Below are positions 52,952 through 63,418 of a stretch of 64,000 nt of DNA, one piece after another (the first letter of the stretch is position 1; each line of letters begins with the position of its first letter). Under the pieces are notes generated by a model, which saw nothing but the letters and a program-made list of their open reading frames with translations, made no database searches and was not told the DNA's origin. Where the stretch lies: positions 496,001 through 560,000 of the forward strand of contig NZ_JAGGQB010000005.1 in NCBI RefSeq assembly GCF_018613535.1, in the 5' to 3' direction. This DNA comes from Bacillus sp. ISL-51 (GTDB lineage Bacteria; Bacillota; Bacilli; Bacillales; Bacillaceae). Position numbers and translations under genes: made by a program.

Positions 52952-53704
52952 TTAATTCACTTTTGATTCCTGTTCCATCTCCCAAAGCTTCTCGAAAAAC
53001 GGCTGCCCTTTTATCAAGTTTTCACAGAAAGCGAGATGCTTGTCTGACCAGCCTTCAATCGTTTCATTATAAAGCATGTCCCAAATCTCCTCAAAGCTCA
53101 TTCGTTTGATCTGCTCGTACATATGCGGATTCCACTCAGTATACCAATACACAATTTCCGCTCGGTTTTTCAGCCCTTTCAGCTGATCAAGCGCCATAAA
53201 CATCAGCTGCTTGATCTGCCGCTCTTTTCTCGTCAGCCCTCTGACGTGCTCCGGCGCCAATGATAAAATGTGATATTCCTTTGAAGACTCCAATTGCTTC
53301 GGCTCAAATTGATAGGCTTCAGGCTCTACATCCTTTACCATTTCATAGACAAGCTGCTCCTGCCTCGGAATCAGACGGCTCTTCCGGACCGGAATGGTAT
53401 AGCCGATCGTATCCACGGCAATGATGCCGATTCCGTCTGTTACGACAAAACAATATTCAAGCTTCGTCCGTTCATGATTTTTTCGCACGTATGATTTTTG
53501 GTGAACTTCATCAAGCAGCTCTTTCGGAAGCTCCGATAAATCGTTTTCTATGTAATGAAATAACACCGACGGCACTCTGAGCAATGGCGTCTGATCCAAA
53601 AGCTCTACCGTATCTTCCTTGCGCCATTCGTGAAAATGGCATACATTATAACCATTCTCTTCACCTTCAAACCAATTCACCCACACATCATGAAGAAATA
53701 ACAT
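52952..53704 (-). CDS. yjbA: UPF0736-type protein YjbA
   Basis: A 250-residue soluble protein of unknown function matching YjbA of B. subtilis in place and length. It is acidic, without membrane helices. Notable segments are [25 protein letters not shown] at the N-terminus, [43 protein letters not shown] in the middle, and the Trp/Tyr-rich [29 protein letters not shown]. No catalytic motif is evident. It lies between trpS and the app operon. Confidence 0.88.
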   Translation of the reverse strand: MLFLHDVWVNWFEGEENGYNVCHFHEWRKEDTVELLDQTPLLRVPSVLFHYIENDLSELPKELLDEVHQKSYVRKNHERTKLEYCFVVTDGIGIIAVDTIGYTIPVRKSRLIPRQEQLVYEMVKDVEPEAYQFEPKQLESSKEYHILSLAPEHVRGLTRKERQIKQLMFMALDQLKGLKNRAEIVYWYTEWNPHMYEQIKRMSFEEIWDMLYNETIEGWSDKHLAFCENLIKGQPFFEKLWEMEQESKVN

Positions 53705-53885
53705 ATTCGACCCCTCACTTTATAAAAACTGTTGTCCACAGTATAGGCAAGGGGAAGATAAATTATTCCATTTCCATATGAGAATTCCGCTTCAGCCTGA
53801 AAGACCCGGCGTTTCCGCCTTTCCCTCTTTGGTCAGCATGCCTGTAAGCCTTCATTGCAGAAACATAATACAAGGATCAAAAGAA

Positions 53886-53916
53886 TAAAAAAATCTCCCG
53901 TTGTGAACCGGGAGAT
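53886..53916 (-). terminator. Terminator of the app operon
   Basis: ATCTCCCG (53893-53900) pairs with CGGGAGAT (53909-53916), followed on the minus strand by seven T; it begins at the appC stop. Confidence 0.85.
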
Positions 53917-54827
53917 CATTTCACATTTTTAGGATCAAGCGCATCACGCAGCCCGTCACCGACAAAGTTGAAGCATAATACGGTAAAAAGAATGAATAGT
54001 CCGGGAAACAATGGATACCACCATGCCTGTATCATAATCGTAAAGTTTTGCGCATCTTGAAGCATATTTCCCCAGCTTGCAATGGGCGGCTGTATTCCGA
54101 AACCGAGATAGCTCAGCGCGGATTCAGCCAGAATAACCGAGCCGACTTTTAAAGTTGCTGACACAATGATCGGTCCCAGCGCGTTGGGAAGGATATGAGA
54201 AAAAATGATTTTATGCGTTTTTGTCCCGATTGTTTTGGCAGCCAGGACATATTCTCTTGAACGTAAAGATAAAAATTCTCCCCTGACCAAACGCGCAGTG
54301 GTTGTCCACCCCGTCAGACAAAAGATTAAAATCAATTTGTCCACACCCGGTTTAAATATGGTAACAAGCGTAATCAATAAGAAAATATCAGGTATTGAAA
54401 GCACTATATCAACTAAACGCATAATAACAGCATCCACAATGCCTTTAAAATAGCCTGCTAACGCGCCTAAGATGGTTCCGATAAAAATGGAGCCGACCAC
54501 AGACGCAAAACCGACTAATAAAGAGATCCGCGCGCCATATAATATCCTGCTGAAAATGTCACGCCCAAATTTATCCGTTCCCATCAAATGCTCTAGCCCC
54601 GGTGCTTTAAATTTATCAAGCAAACTTTGCTGCTCTTGCGAATAAGGAGCAATCACCGGCGCCAAAATCGCTGACATAATAATTACAAACAGAATAATAG
54701 CACCCGCAACCGCCAGTTTATTTTTCGAAAACTTTTCCCAAAAGATTTTTGTCATGGTTTCCGGCTTTTCGGCAATATTTTCTTTCAGCCCGACCTCCGG
54801 TGCTGGAGGTGTGTTTAATTCGGCCAT
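53916..54827 (-). CDS. appC: Oligopeptide ABC transporter permease AppC
   Basis: A membrane subunit of the second oligopeptide permease, App. The 303-residue chain has a polar N-terminus of about 30 residues, six hydrophobic helices, [21 protein letters not shown], and the EAA loop [29 protein letters not shown]. Two adjacent ATGs follow GGGGG; 54827 has better spacing and gives the B. subtilis length. It ends the appDFABC operon. Confidence 0.94.
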   Translation of the reverse strand: MAELNTPPAPEVGLKENIAEKPETMTKIFWEKFSKNKLAVAGAIILFVIIMSAILAPVIAPYSQEQQSLLDKFKAPGLEHLMGTDKFGRDIFSRILYGARISLLVGFASVVGSIFIGTILGALAGYFKGIVDAVIMRLVDIVLSIPDIFLLITLVTIFKPGVDKLILIFCLTGWTTTARLVRGEFLSLRSREYVLAAKTIGTKTHKIIFSHILPNALGPIIVSATLKVGSVILAESALSYLGFGIQPPIASWGNMLQDAQNFTIMIQAWWYPLFPGLFILFTVLCFNFVGDGLRDALDPKNVK

Positions 54828-54842
54828 CATCGTTCCCCCCTT

Positions 54843-55793
54843 TTAATATTCAATTCTCGGATCAACCACTGCATATAAAATGTCAGCGACAAGGTTGCCG
54901 ATCACCACAAGGACGGCTGAAATGACGGTCATCGCCATAATAACTGGATAATCACGCTGGAACGCTGAATCGACAAACAGCTTTCCTAACCCCGGCCATG
55001 TGAATATTTGTTCTACGACAACAGATCCGCCGATAAATGAGGGAATCATCAGTCCAAAGATTGTAATAACAGGCAATAACGCATTCCTCAGGCCGTGCTT
55101 AAATAACACACGATTTTCTTTAAACCCCTTCGCTCTTGCCGTACGGATATAATCCTGATTTAATACGTCCAGCATATTTGATCTCGTGTATCTTGTCAGA
55201 CCGGCCATATCGGCCGTCGCTAATACGAATGCAGGCAAAATTAAATGATGGATGCGGTCAAAAATATTGAAGTCCGTGTTCAGCGTCTCGACACCTCCGG
55301 TAGGAAACCAGCCAAGGTTTACAGATAGAACCATAATTAAAATTAATCCAAACCAAAAGTTCGGAATAGCCAATCCTATAAATGAGGTAAATGTAATGCC
55401 ATAGTCGAGTTTTGAATAGGGTCGTTTTGCGGACAAGACGCCAAATGGGATAGAGATGATAAGAGCCAAAATCGTTGAAACGAGCATCAGTATGAGCGTA
55501 TTGGGCATTCGGGCCATAATCAGTTCTGAGACAGGTGTTCCTTTTCTGACAATTGACGTTCCGAAATCCCCCTGAACCATATTGCCGAGCCACTTTAAAT
55601 ATTGAACATACTGAGGATCATTTAACCCGTATTTTTCAATAAATTGTTCTCTGTCGGCCTGGCTGATTTTCGGGTCCATCATTAACGTCATCGGATCTCC
55701 CGGCGCAGCTTTCATGATAATAAAAGATAAAATGGTGATCCCCAATAAAATTGGAATGGACATCAATGTTCTTCTGATAATATATGTAGCCAT
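54843..55793 (-). CDS. appB: Oligopeptide ABC transporter permease AppB
   Basis: The partner membrane subunit of AppC, 316 residues. It starts MATYIIRRTLMSIPILLGITILSFIIMKAAPGDP, the usual OppB/AppB opening, and has the EAA loop [30 protein letters not shown]. Six hydrophobic helices are visible. It follows appA by 74 nt and precedes appC by 15 nt. In B. subtilis App can take up longer peptides and can replace Opp in sporulation and competence when active. Confidence 0.94.
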   Translation of the reverse strand: MATYIIRRTLMSIPILLGITILSFIIMKAAPGDPMTLMMDPKISQADREQFIEKYGLNDPQYVQYLKWLGNMVQGDFGTSIVRKGTPVSELIMARMPNTLILMLVSTILALIISIPFGVLSAKRPYSKLDYGITFTSFIGLAIPNFWFGLILIMVLSVNLGWFPTGGVETLNTDFNIFDRIHHLILPAFVLATADMAGLTRYTRSNMLDVLNQDYIRTARAKGFKENRVLFKHGLRNALLPVITIFGLMIPSFIGGSVVVEQIFTWPGLGKLFVDSAFQRDYPVIMAMTVISAVLVVIGNLVADILYAVVDPRIEY

Positions 55794-55867
55794 ATTCTTG
55801 TCCCCTTTACTATCCTTATTAAAAACAGAAGAGGGAGGAAACGCTCTCCCTCCCCTCTAAGGGAAAA

Positions 55868-57496
55868 TTATTTTGCAAGCCACCACTTTTGAATATTATA
55901 CAAATCACGTTTCGGATGGTATTTGTATCCCTCAAGGTTTGCCGGCATTGCCATGTGATTGTTAGGGTAATACAAGAACGTATACGGCTGATCTTCCGCG
56001 ATTTTTTGATAGATTTGCTCGTATTCTTTTGAATACTGCTTTCTGTCGCTGATCGATTTTGCATCCTTCATGAGTTTATCCGCTTCAGCATTCTTATACC
56101 ACACATAGTTTAAGCCCTTTTTAATTTGGTTTGAGTGGAAGATGTCATATTGGTCTGGGAAAGTAGATAAGCTCCAGCCCATGACCATCGCGTCAAAATC
56201 CCAATTCGGAGGATTCATCTGTTCAACAAGGGCGCTCCATTCTACAATCTGAGTCTTCACTTCAATGCCGATTTTCTTCAGCTGTTCTTGAACGACTACA
56301 GCTATGTCTTCCCGGACTTTGTTTCCTTGGTTCGTTTTCAGTGTAAACGAGAATTTCTTTCCGTCTTTATCTAAAATGCCGTCACCGTTCGTATCTTTCC
56401 ATCCGGCTTCCGCAAGCATTTGTTTCGCTTTTTTCTCGTTATACGTGAATTTCGGAACTTCAATGTCCTTAGGATAGTTCCAAGATAAAGGACTTTCCGG
56501 AATGTAGGCTACCTTGCCGTCTCCATCTAATACTTGGTTGACGATTGACTCACGGTCAAGAGCGGTTGTGAGCGCCTGGCGGACCTTTTTGTCCTTGAAT
56601 AATTCGTTCTTCTCATTCCAGCCGATGTATACATAACTTAATGCCAGATCAGTGACTACTTTGAGGTTATTAAATTTTTCAGCGGTTTTATAGTCAGTGG
56701 CCGGCACATTAAAGAAATTAATATCGCCAGCTTGGAGCTGAGCTACCGCGGCATTTGCATCCGGGATAATTTTGTAGGTCACCGTATCTAAATAAGGTCT
56801 TCCTTCAAAGTAATCATCATTCGCTTCGAGTTTAATATATTGCCCCTGTTTCCATTCTTTAAATTTGAACGGGCCTGATCCGATTGGTTTTTTTCTATTA
56901 AATTCGTTTTCTTCCAAATCTGCAACCGGAACATTACCGAGAATATGCTTCGGCAGAATGGCTGTGCTGTCTAAAGCATTGTTATAGAAATTACCGTCTT
57001 TATAATTCAGCTTGAACAATACTTCGTAATCGCCTTTTTTCTCGACGGATTTCAGCATTTCATAAGTTGATCCGCGTTCTCCCTTGTAATCTTTGCTTAA
57101 CGGGACACTGTACGTAAATACAACGTCATCTGCGGTCAGTTCTTTTCCGTCGTGAAACTTAACGCCTTTTTTAATCTTCACATCGTACGCAAGCCCGCCG
57201 TCTAATTCTTTAATGCTCTCAGCAAGCGACAATTTCACGTTCAGTTTTTCATCCGTTTTCGTTAAATAGCTGTAAAGCATATTCTCAACTTCAGTACTTG
57301 CATCATCTGTGGAATACAGCGAGTTAAAGAGTGTAGGCTCCCCGATAGACCCGACAACCAAATCTCCGCCTTTTTGCGGTTTGCCTGCCGGTTTGGATTC
57401 GGAGCTTGTGGATTTTGAGCCGGAGCAGGCGGACAGGAAGATGGCGAGCGCCATAAAAACACTTAGCATCATCAGTGCAGATTTACGTAATTTCAT
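55868..57496 (-). CDS. appA: Oligopeptide-binding lipoprotein AppA, intact
   Basis: The substrate-binding lipoprotein of App, 542 residues. Signal peptide with lipobox FLSAC, then SGSKSTSSES linker and an SBP family 5 domain (GDLVVGSIGEPTLFNSLYSTDDASTEV, YDVKIKKGVKFHDGKELTADDVVFTY). ATG 57496 follows AAAGGGGG; a longer frame from 57562 runs into appF's end and is rejected. The reading frame is unbroken, whereas appA of laboratory strain 168 is known to carry a frameshift. App should therefore be functional here. Confidence 0.94.
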   Translation of the reverse strand: MKLRKSALMMLSVFMALAIFLSACSGSKSTSSESKPAGKPQKGGDLVVGSIGEPTLFNSLYSTDDASTEVENMLYSYLTKTDEKLNVKLSLAESIKELDGGLAYDVKIKKGVKFHDGKELTADDVVFTYSVPLSKDYKGERGSTYEMLKSVEKKGDYEVLFKLNYKDGNFYNNALDSTAILPKHILGNVPVADLEENEFNRKKPIGSGPFKFKEWKQGQYIKLEANDDYFEGRPYLDTVTYKIIPDANAAVAQLQAGDINFFNVPATDYKTAEKFNNLKVVTDLALSYVYIGWNEKNELFKDKKVRQALTTALDRESIVNQVLDGDGKVAYIPESPLSWNYPKDIEVPKFTYNEKKAKQMLAEAGWKDTNGDGILDKDGKKFSFTLKTNQGNKVREDIAVVVQEQLKKIGIEVKTQIVEWSALVEQMNPPNWDFDAMVMGWSLSTFPDQYDIFHSNQIKKGLNYVWYKNAEADKLMKDAKSISDRKQYSKEYEQIYQKIAEDQPYTFLYYPNNHMAMPANLEGYKYHPKRDLYNIQKWWLAK

Positions 57497-57573
57497 ATCA
57501 ATTCCCCCTTTGTGATATATATGCGGCAAGTTCGTTATGTAATCCGGCATACCCCCTCTCAAAGCTTGTCATT

Positions 57574-58563
57574 TTAGGCATACAAATGGCAGGCGACGAA
57601 ATGATCGGGAGCGGCTTCTTGGAATGCCGGTATTTGTTCTTTGCAAATCGGTTTGGCCATCGGGCATCTTGTGTGGAACACACAGCCTTTCGGCGGGTTG
57701 GCCGGGCTTGGCAGTTCTCCTTTCAGGATGATTCGTTCCCGCTTGACGGCTCCTTTTTTTCTCGTGAGCGGCACTGAGGAAAGGAGCGCTTGCGTATAAG
57801 GGTGAAGCGGATTGTCGTAGAGCTCGTGCTTATCGGTCAGCTCCATCATTTTTCCGAGATACATGACGCCGACTCTGTCGCTGATATGGCGGACAACACT
57901 TAAATCGTGAGAGATAAAGAGATATGTCAGATTAAATTCTTCCTGCAGTTCTTCCATTAAATTGATGACTTGGGCTTGGATGGAGACATCAAGCGCGGAA
58001 ACGGGCTCATCCGCAATGATCAGCTCCGGATTTAATGTAAGCGCTCTTGCGATGCCGATCCGCTGCCGCTGCCCTCCGGAAAACTCGTGCGGATAGCGGC
58101 CCGCAAAGCTCGGATGAAGCCCGACTTTTGCAAGCAGCTCTTCCACTCTTTCGTTTCGTTCGCGCAGGCTGTACATATTGTGAGTATGAAACGGTTCTTT
58201 AATAATGGAACGCAATGTTTTTCTCGGATTGAGTGATGCGAAGGGATCTTGGAATACCATCTGAATGTTTTTGCGGACGCTTTTTCTAAGTTTTTCTTCA
58301 GACAAGTTGGAAATATCCCGGCCTTTGAAAAGAATCTGGCCGTCTGTGGGTTTGTATAAGCGGATCATCGTTCTGCCTGCAGTTGACTTGCCGCAGCCTG
58401 ATTCTCCGACGATCCCGAGCGTTTCACCGCGTTTCAGTGAGAAGGACACACCGTCTACAGCTTTTACGTCCCCGACTTTTCTTTGAAAAAAACCGGAGCG
58501 GATCGGAAAATATTTTTTTACGTCTTTCAGCTCTAAAATGGTTTCTTGGTTGGCAGCTGTCAT
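57574..58563 (-). CDS. appF: Oligopeptide ABC transporter ATPase AppF
   Basis: An ATPase of App, 329 residues. Walker A is [12 protein letters not shown], signature [15 protein letters not shown], Walker [13 protein letters not shown], switch [14 protein letters not shown]. The C-terminus carries [26 protein letters not shown], the Cys-rich motif of OppD/F-type ATPases that can bind an iron-sulfur cluster in relatives. It overlaps appD by 4 nt (ATGA). Confidence 0.95.
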   Translation of the reverse strand: MTAANQETILELKDVKKYFPIRSGFFQRKVGDVKAVDGVSFSLKRGETLGIVGESGCGKSTAGRTMIRLYKPTDGQILFKGRDISNLSEEKLRKSVRKNIQMVFQDPFASLNPRKTLRSIIKEPFHTHNMYSLRERNERVEELLAKVGLHPSFAGRYPHEFSGGQRQRIGIARALTLNPELIIADEPVSALDVSIQAQVINLMEELQEEFNLTYLFISHDLSVVRHISDRVGVMYLGKMMELTDKHELYDNPLHPYTQALLSSVPLTRKKGAVKRERIILKGELPSPANPPKGCVFHTRCPMAKPICKEQIPAFQEAAPDHFVACHLYA

Positions 58564-59546
58564 TTTGAATCGGCACCCTCTTCCTCATATAAGAAACATC
58601 TTACAGAACGGCCGTTTTGATGTGTCACGAGCGAAGGCTGCCCCGTCCGGCATTTATCCATCGCTTTTGAACATCTTGGAGCAAAACGGCAGCCTTCCGG
58701 CAAATTGTCCGGTGTCGGCACGCTTCCTTTGATCGCATTCAATGTATCAATCTCTCCGTCTATCACCGGAATGGAGGTTAACAGCCCTTCCGTGTACGGA
58801 TGAAGCGGTTCTAAAAATAATTCATCGACGGTTGCGCTTTCTACGACTTGTCCGCAGTACATGACGATCACCCTGTCAGCCGCTTCTGAAACGACGCCTA
58901 AATCATGGGTGATGAGCAAAATGGAAGTATCGAATTTTTTGCAGAGGTCTTTCATCAGCTCCAGCACCTGGGCTTGTATCGTCACATCAAGCGCCGTCGT
59001 CGGCTCATCGGCAATCAGGAGCTTTGGGTTGCAGCTGAGCGCGATGGCGATCATGACCCTCTGCCTCATTCCTCCTGATAAGCGGTGCGGATATTCTTTT
59101 AACATTTGTTCGGCTCTGGAGAATCCGACCAATTTCAGAAGATCCACTGCCTTTTTCAGGGCTTCTTTTTTGCTCATTTTTTTATGGTATTCAAGCACTT
59201 CTGTAATTTGTTCACCGATGGTCAGCACCGGATTGAGGGAAGTCATGGGTTCCTGAAAAATCATAGAGACGTCATTTCCGCGGATTTTGCAATATTCGTT
59301 TTCGCTAAAGGAGGCCAAGTCCTTGCCTTCAAGCTTAATCGAGCCGTCCATTATTTTCCCGCCCGAGCTTTGGACAAGTCCCATAATAGAAAGCGAGGTG
59401 ATGCTTTTGCCCGAGCCGGATTCTCCTACAAGCGCGACGGTTTCACCTTTGTTAATGTGAAAATCAACACCGTCAACTGCGGGAATCGGCTGCTTTTTTC
59501 TGAAAAAATAGGTCTTTAAATTATTCACTTCTAATAGTGTGCTCAT
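58560..59546 (-). CDS. appD: Oligopeptide ABC transporter ATPase AppD
   Basis: The other ATPase of App, 328 residues and first of the operon. Walker A is [12 protein letters not shown], signature [15 protein letters not shown], Walker [13 protein letters not shown], switch [14 protein letters not shown]. The C-terminal Cys motif reads [21 protein letters not shown] 59546 has AAAGGGGAG upstream and gives the B. subtilis length; the frame from 59564 has no ribosome site. A good promoter lies about 90 bp upstream. Confidence 0.95.
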   Translation of the reverse strand: MSTLLEVNNLKTYFFRKKQPIPAVDGVDFHINKGETVALVGESGSGKSITSLSIMGLVQSSGGKIMDGSIKLEGKDLASFSENEYCKIRGNDVSMIFQEPMTSLNPVLTIGEQITEVLEYHKKMSKKEALKKAVDLLKLVGFSRAEQMLKEYPHRLSGGMRQRVMIAIALSCNPKLLIADEPTTALDVTIQAQVLELMKDLCKKFDTSILLITHDLGVVSEAADRVIVMYCGQVVESATVDELFLEPLHPYTEGLLTSIPVIDGEIDTLNAIKGSVPTPDNLPEGCRFAPRCSKAMDKCRTGQPSLVTHQNGRSVRCFLYEEEGADSK

Positions 59547-59636
59547 GATACTCCCCTTTCTCATTCCGCTGCATCAGAGGAAAACATTCGTTTCGCTATC
59601 AAAAAATATAGAATAGTCGAAAAATTTTATAGTTGT

Positions 59637-59665
59637 ATATTATTACATCATTATTACAAAAGCAA
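59637..59665 (-). promoter_or_regulatory. Sigma-A promoter of appDFABC
   Basis: On the minus strand TTGCTT, a 17-bp spacer and TAATAT (59637-59642), 91 bp before the appD start. Confidence 0.7.
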
Positions 59666-59719
59666 GAATTTTTTAGGATAAATGTAATATCCTTAAATAA
59701 TTTCCATTCTTTTAATCTT

Positions 59720-60505
59720 TTAAAGCGTTGCTTCCAGAAAGGTTTTCGAGGGGATGGACAGCGCTTCCTCCACTGTTTTTTTATTATCTGTTAAATATTT
59801 TTTTACTATATTGAATCCGACGGCATAGCCAAGCATTGAGGGTACGTATCCTTTGCCGAATAACAGCTGGGAAAACTGTCTGCTGTCTCTTGTTAATCGG
59901 AGATTTGGCTTGATTCTTTTTTCAAACAGAAACTGCAGCTGCTCAGGCGTATAGTAGGACGTCCACTCCGCCGTAAGGCTTGAGCCGAAGCGCTCATAAA
60001 CAGCATATTCTGCCAGCCCCTCCATCATGATTGTATCAAGTAATGTGACATCTTTTTCATCCTTTGTCACATGTTCTAACCGGCAGACATGATTATATTC
60101 ATGCGTCATAATGGCGGAGACAGCCGAATTAGAACTATCTGACGATAAGAAGAGGAACATTTTATCCCGGAAGGCAAGGCCCGATTTTGACCCGAACTCC
60201 AGACGGATTCTCCGATTTCGTTCATCGACGGGCAAAAGAATAATCGGCACGTCAGGCCCGTTCCACTTTTCCTTTAGATTCTTCTCTTCCTTTTGAACAT
60301 GGCTGAAACATCCTTTTTCTTTCAGCTGATTGATTGTAAGTGATCCGTCTTTCATATTGCGAAACATCCCGTGGTTTTGGAGAGTTCCGAGTATCGGCTT
60401 CCAATCTTTCTGTTTTGCTCCTGAAAAAAGAGGTAAAATGTGTACGGCTAACTCATCTATAGATGCCGCATTATTTATCCATTTGTATGTTTGTTTGACA
60501 CTCAT
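59720..60505 (-). CDS. yjaZ: DUF2268 putative Zn-dependent protease YjaZ
   Basis: A 261-residue protein with the HExxH zinc motif in SAIMTHEYNHVCRLE near residue 150 and a downstream Glu in LDTIMMEGLAEYAVYERFG, so a gluzincin-like peptidase is expected. There is no signal peptide. ATG 60505 is 9 nt after AGGAGG; the frame from 60541 is longer but lacks a ribosome site. It stands between fabF and app as in 168. The substrate is unknown. Confidence 0.88.
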   Translation of the reverse strand: MSVKQTYKWINNAASIDELAVHILPLFSGAKQKDWKPILGTLQNHGMFRNMKDGSLTINQLKEKGCFSHVQKEEKNLKEKWNGPDVPIILLPVDERNRRIRLEFGSKSGLAFRDKMFLFLSSDSSNSAVSAIMTHEYNHVCRLEHVTKDEKDVTLLDTIMMEGLAEYAVYERFGSSLTAEWTSYYTPEQLQFLFEKRIKPNLRLTRDSRQFSQLLFGKGYVPSMLGYAVGFNIVKKYLTDNKKTVEEALSIPSKTFLEATL

Positions 60506-60540
60506 GCTGGTTCGCCTCCTCTTTTTATGATATGCAGGCA

Positions 60541-60578
60541 AAAAAAACCGGCCACCCTTTTGGGCAGCCGGCCAATGA
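60541..60578 (-). terminator. Terminator of fabHA-fabF
   Basis: A GC-rich hairpin (CCGGCCACCC with GGGCAGCCGG, about 60549-60574) is followed on the minus strand by eight T, just after the fabF stop. Confidence 0.85.
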
Positions 60579-60583
60579 CTGTG

Positions 60584-61822
60584 TTATTGATATTTTTTGA
60601 AGATCAAAGTGGCATTATGTCCGCCGAATCCGAGCGAGTTGCTGAGGACGACATTTACATCCTGCTGACGCGCTTTATCCGGTACGTAATCTAAATCACA
60701 TTCTTCATCAGGCGTTTCAATATTGATCGTCGGCGGAATGATTCCGTCTTTAATCGCCATAACGGAGAAAATCGCTTCGATACCGCCGGCAGCTCCTAAC
60801 AGGTGGCCCGTCATTGATTTTGTCGAGCTGACTGCAAGCTTGTACGCATGCTCGCCGAAAACGGTTTTAATAGCCATTGTTTCGTATTTATCATTGTAAT
60901 ACGTGCTTGTACCATGAGCGTTGATGTAATCAATATCCTCCGGCTTGATGCCGGCATCCTTGATCGCTTCCTGCATTGCTCTGGCTCCGCCTTCACCGTC
61001 TTGGGCAGGCGCGGTAATGTGATAAGCATCACCCGTTGAACCGTAACCGACAATTTCTCCGTAAATTTTCGCGCCGCGGGCAAGCGCATGCTCTAATTCT
61101 TCAAGCACAACGATTCCCGCGCCTTCTCCCATGACAAACCCGTCACGATTTTTATCAAACGGGCGGCTTGCCGTTTTCGGATCAGGATTTGTAGAAAGCG
61201 CTTTGTTGGCGCTGAAGCCCGCAAAAGACATTCTTGTCAGCGGCGCTTCCGTACCGCCGGTAATCATCGCATCAGCATCGCCGCGCTGGATGACTTTAAA
61301 CGCGTCCCCGATAGAGTTCGTTCCCGTCGCGCATGCCGTCACCGTACAGGAGTTGACTCCTTTCGCTCCGAGTGCGATCGAGATTTGGCCTGTCGCCATA
61401 TCCGGAATCATCATTGGAACAAAAAACGGGCTGACCCTTCTCGGCCCTTTTGTTAAGAAGATTTCAAATTGCGATTCAAGCGTTTCAAGGCCGCCGATGC
61501 CGGACCCCACCCAAACGCCGACTCTTGGCGCAATGTCTTCTGTAATGTTCAGACCTGCATCTTCAACCGCCATTTTCGCGGCAACGACTGCATATTGTGT
61601 GAAGCGGTCCATTTTTCTCGCTTCTTTTTTATCCATAAAGTTTTCAATGTTGAAATCTTTCAGTTCAGCGGCTACTTTCGCCGGATATTCATCCGATTCC
61701 ACACGTGTGATCGGACCGATTCCGGACACGCCGCCGATTGCGTTTTTCCAGCTTGTTTCGGCGTCGCTGCCAAGCGGAGACAGGGCTCCGAGTCCTGTAA
61801 CGACTACTCTTTTTTTACTCAT
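60584..61822 (-). CDS. fabF: Beta-ketoacyl-ACP synthase II
   Basis: FabF condenses malonyl-ACP with growing acyl-ACP chains. The 412-residue thiolase-fold enzyme has the active Cys in [16 protein letters not shown] near residue 163 and the two His in [12 protein letters not shown] and [25 protein letters not shown] ends the protein. It lies 23 nt after fabHA, so the two form the FapR-controlled operon. It is the target of cerulenin in relatives. Confidence 0.97.
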   Translation of the reverse strand: MSKKRVVVTGLGALSPLGSDAETSWKNAIGGVSGIGPITRVESDEYPAKVAAELKDFNIENFMDKKEARKMDRFTQYAVVAAKMAVEDAGLNITEDIAPRVGVWVGSGIGGLETLESQFEIFLTKGPRRVSPFFVPMMIPDMATGQISIALGAKGVNSCTVTACATGTNSIGDAFKVIQRGDADAMITGGTEAPLTRMSFAGFSANKALSTNPDPKTASRPFDKNRDGFVMGEGAGIVVLEELEHALARGAKIYGEIVGYGSTGDAYHITAPAQDGEGGARAMQEAIKDAGIKPEDIDYINAHGTSTYYNDKYETMAIKTVFGEHAYKLAVSSTKSMTGHLLGAAGGIEAIFSVMAIKDGIIPPTINIETPDEECDLDYVPDKARQQDVNVVLSNSLGFGGHNATLIFKKYQ

Positions 61823-61845
61823 CTTGTGTGCACCTCACCTTTTTT

Positions 61846-62784
61846 CTATCGACCCCAGCGCATTGCGATAGCGCCCCATGTTAAACCTCCGCCGAATCCA
61901 ACCATGACGATCACATCACCGTCTTTGATTTTTCCGGCTTCTAATTCCTCTACTAATGAAATCGGAATAGATGCAGCAGAAGTGTTACCGTATTTATGGA
62001 TAGTTTTAGACATCTTTTCAACCGGAAGCTCTAAACGTTCCCGCGCCGCTTCCATAATGCGGATGTTTGCCTGATGGGGAATTAAAAAGTCTACGTCCTC
62101 CTTGGAGAGGCCGGCTTTTTCAATGACATTTACACTTGATTCACCCATTTGGCGGACGGCGAATTTGAATACTTCTCTTCCATGCATGATTGTATGCCCT
62201 TTTTCATCTAAGTACAAGTGCTGGCCGCCTGTTCCGTCTGCTCCAAGCTCAAATGACAGAATGCCTCTGTCGTCGCTGACAGGCCCGATGACCGCCGCGC
62301 CCGCTCCGTCCCCAAACAGAACGGCCGTGTTGCGGTCTTCCCAGTCTGTAATGCTTGAGAGTTTTTCCACACCGACCACAAGAACATGTTTGTATGTTTG
62401 TGATTCAATAAATTGTTTGGCAGTCACAATACCGTACATAAAACCTGCGCATGCGGCACTGATATCCATTGCGCATGCTTTTTTGGCACCCAGCTTTTCC
62501 TGAATCATACAAGAAACGGTCGGGAATGACTGGTCAGGAGTAACGGTTGCGACGAGAATCATATCAAGATCCTCAGCCGATACGCCCGCCTGGTCAAGCG
62601 CCTTTTGCGCAGCCTCAGCAGCCATGCCTGATGAATACATGTCTTCAGCAGCGATTCTTCTTTCTTCTATACCTGTTCTCGTCCGAATCCATTCGTCCGA
62701 TGTTTCTACCATTTGTTCAAGATCATGATTTGTCAGCACTTTTTCCGGAATGTAGCGGCCGACACCAAGTATTCCAGCTTTCAT
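61846..62784 (-). CDS. fabHA: Beta-ketoacyl-ACP synthase III
   Basis: FabH starts fatty-acid synthesis by joining acyl-CoA primers to malonyl-ACP; Bacillus enzymes prefer branched primers. The 312-residue protein has the catalytic Cys in [14 protein letters not shown] near 113, His in [13 protein letters not shown] and Asn in [10 protein letters not shown]. subtilis has two such enzymes; this position (before fabF) is FabHA. A promoter and a perfect FapR box lie upstream. Confidence 0.95.
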   Translation of the reverse strand: MKAGILGVGRYIPEKVLTNHDLEQMVETSDEWIRTRTGIEERRIAAEDMYSSGMAAEAAQKALDQAGVSAEDLDMILVATVTPDQSFPTVSCMIQEKLGAKKACAMDISAACAGFMYGIVTAKQFIESQTYKHVLVVGVEKLSSITDWEDRNTAVLFGDGAGAAVIGPVSDDRGILSFELGADGTGGQHLYLDEKGHTIMHGREVFKFAVRQMGESSVNVIEKAGLSKEDVDFLIPHQANIRIMEAARERLELPVEKMSKTIHKYGNTSAASIPISLVEELEAGKIKDGDVIVMVGFGGGLTWGAIAMRWGR

Positions 62785-62836
62785 AGGGAAGACTCCTTTA
62801 TATAGTGAATTTAAAAATTATTTATTAAGATCAATT

Positions 62837-62882
62837 ATTAGTATCAGGTACTAATTCTACCCTATTTTTTTTCTGTTGGCAA
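62837..62882 (-). promoter_or_regulatory. fabHA promoter with FapR operator
   Basis: On the minus strand TTGCCA (62877-62882), 17 bp and TAGAAT (62854-62859). ATTAGTATCAGGTACTAAT at 62837-62855 is a near-perfect FapR inverted repeat overlapping the -10 and start region, so FapR would block transcription until malonyl-CoA rises. Confidence 0.9.
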
Positions 62883-62950
62883 TATATTCGTCTAAACTAG
62901 ACGCGATTCTCTCTCATAGAATACCTCAAAGACGAAAGGAGGCCTTGAGT

Positions 62951-63184
62951 ATGGACATTTTCACAAAAATGATGTTCGGCAATATTGAGGACCGGGAAGA
63001 ACGGGAAGAACGGGAGGAGCAAAAGGAAGAGAAAGAAGAGCCTGAAGCTGATCCCGAAGAGACAATCGATTACAATCATGTGATGAATCAGCTCGGCGCC
63101 ATTATGAACTCCCTCGATCAATTAAAGCCAGTCTTTAAAGACCTCGCGCCGATGGTGTCCGCCTTAAAGAAAAAAATAATGTGA
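62951..63184 (+). CDS. yjzB: Small acidic protein YjzB
   Basis: A 77-residue protein between fabHA and comZ, in the place of yjzB. ATG 62951 follows AAAGGAGG; a longer frame from 62876 overlaps the fabHA promoter and is rejected. Residues 11-42 are a run of Glu, Arg and Lys (REEREEREEQKEEKEEPEADPEE), followed by a predicted amphipathic helix region to LKKKIM. The function is unknown. It is convergent with comZ across a shared hairpin. Confidence 0.8.
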   Translation: MDIFTKMMFGNIEDREEREEREEQKEEKEEPEADPEETIDYNHVMNQLGAIMNSLDQLKPVFKDLAPMVSALKKKIM

Positions 63185-63214
63185 AAAGCCACTTCCATTA
63201 AAAGTGGCTCTCTT
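63185..63214. terminator. Bidirectional terminator yjzB / comZ
   Basis: AGCCACTT pairs with AAGTGGCT over a 6-nt loop, with CTCTTTATTT after it on the + strand and TTTTC on the minus strand. Confidence 0.75.
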
Positions 63215-63405
63215 TATTTATTCGGCTCCCCGGCATCGGATTTGCCAAGCTCATAAGCTTCCGCCATGACTGATGTAAACAGGTTCATAAACGGCTGGAT
63301 CATTTCCATAGACAGATCAATGCCTGATTTCTCAAGCTCCGCCTTCGCTTCCGGCAAATATTTCATTGCAATCTGCATAAATTCAAGCGATTTTTCATGC
63401 TGCAT
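63214..63405 (-). CDS. comZ: Competence regulator ComZ
   Basis: A 63-residue protein that acts negatively on comG expression in B. subtilis. It begins MQHEKSLEFMQIAMKYLPEAKAELEKSGIDLS and continues as a helical, acidic protein. ATG 63405 follows GAGGTGG at 6 nt; the frame from 63441 overlaps med and has no site. It lies 13 nt after med and is read from the med-comZ operon. Confidence 0.92.
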   Translation of the reverse strand: MQHEKSLEFMQIAMKYLPEAKAELEKSGIDLSMEMIQPFMNLFTSVMAEAYELGKSDAGEPNK

Positions 63406-63418
63406 GTGTATCCACCTC

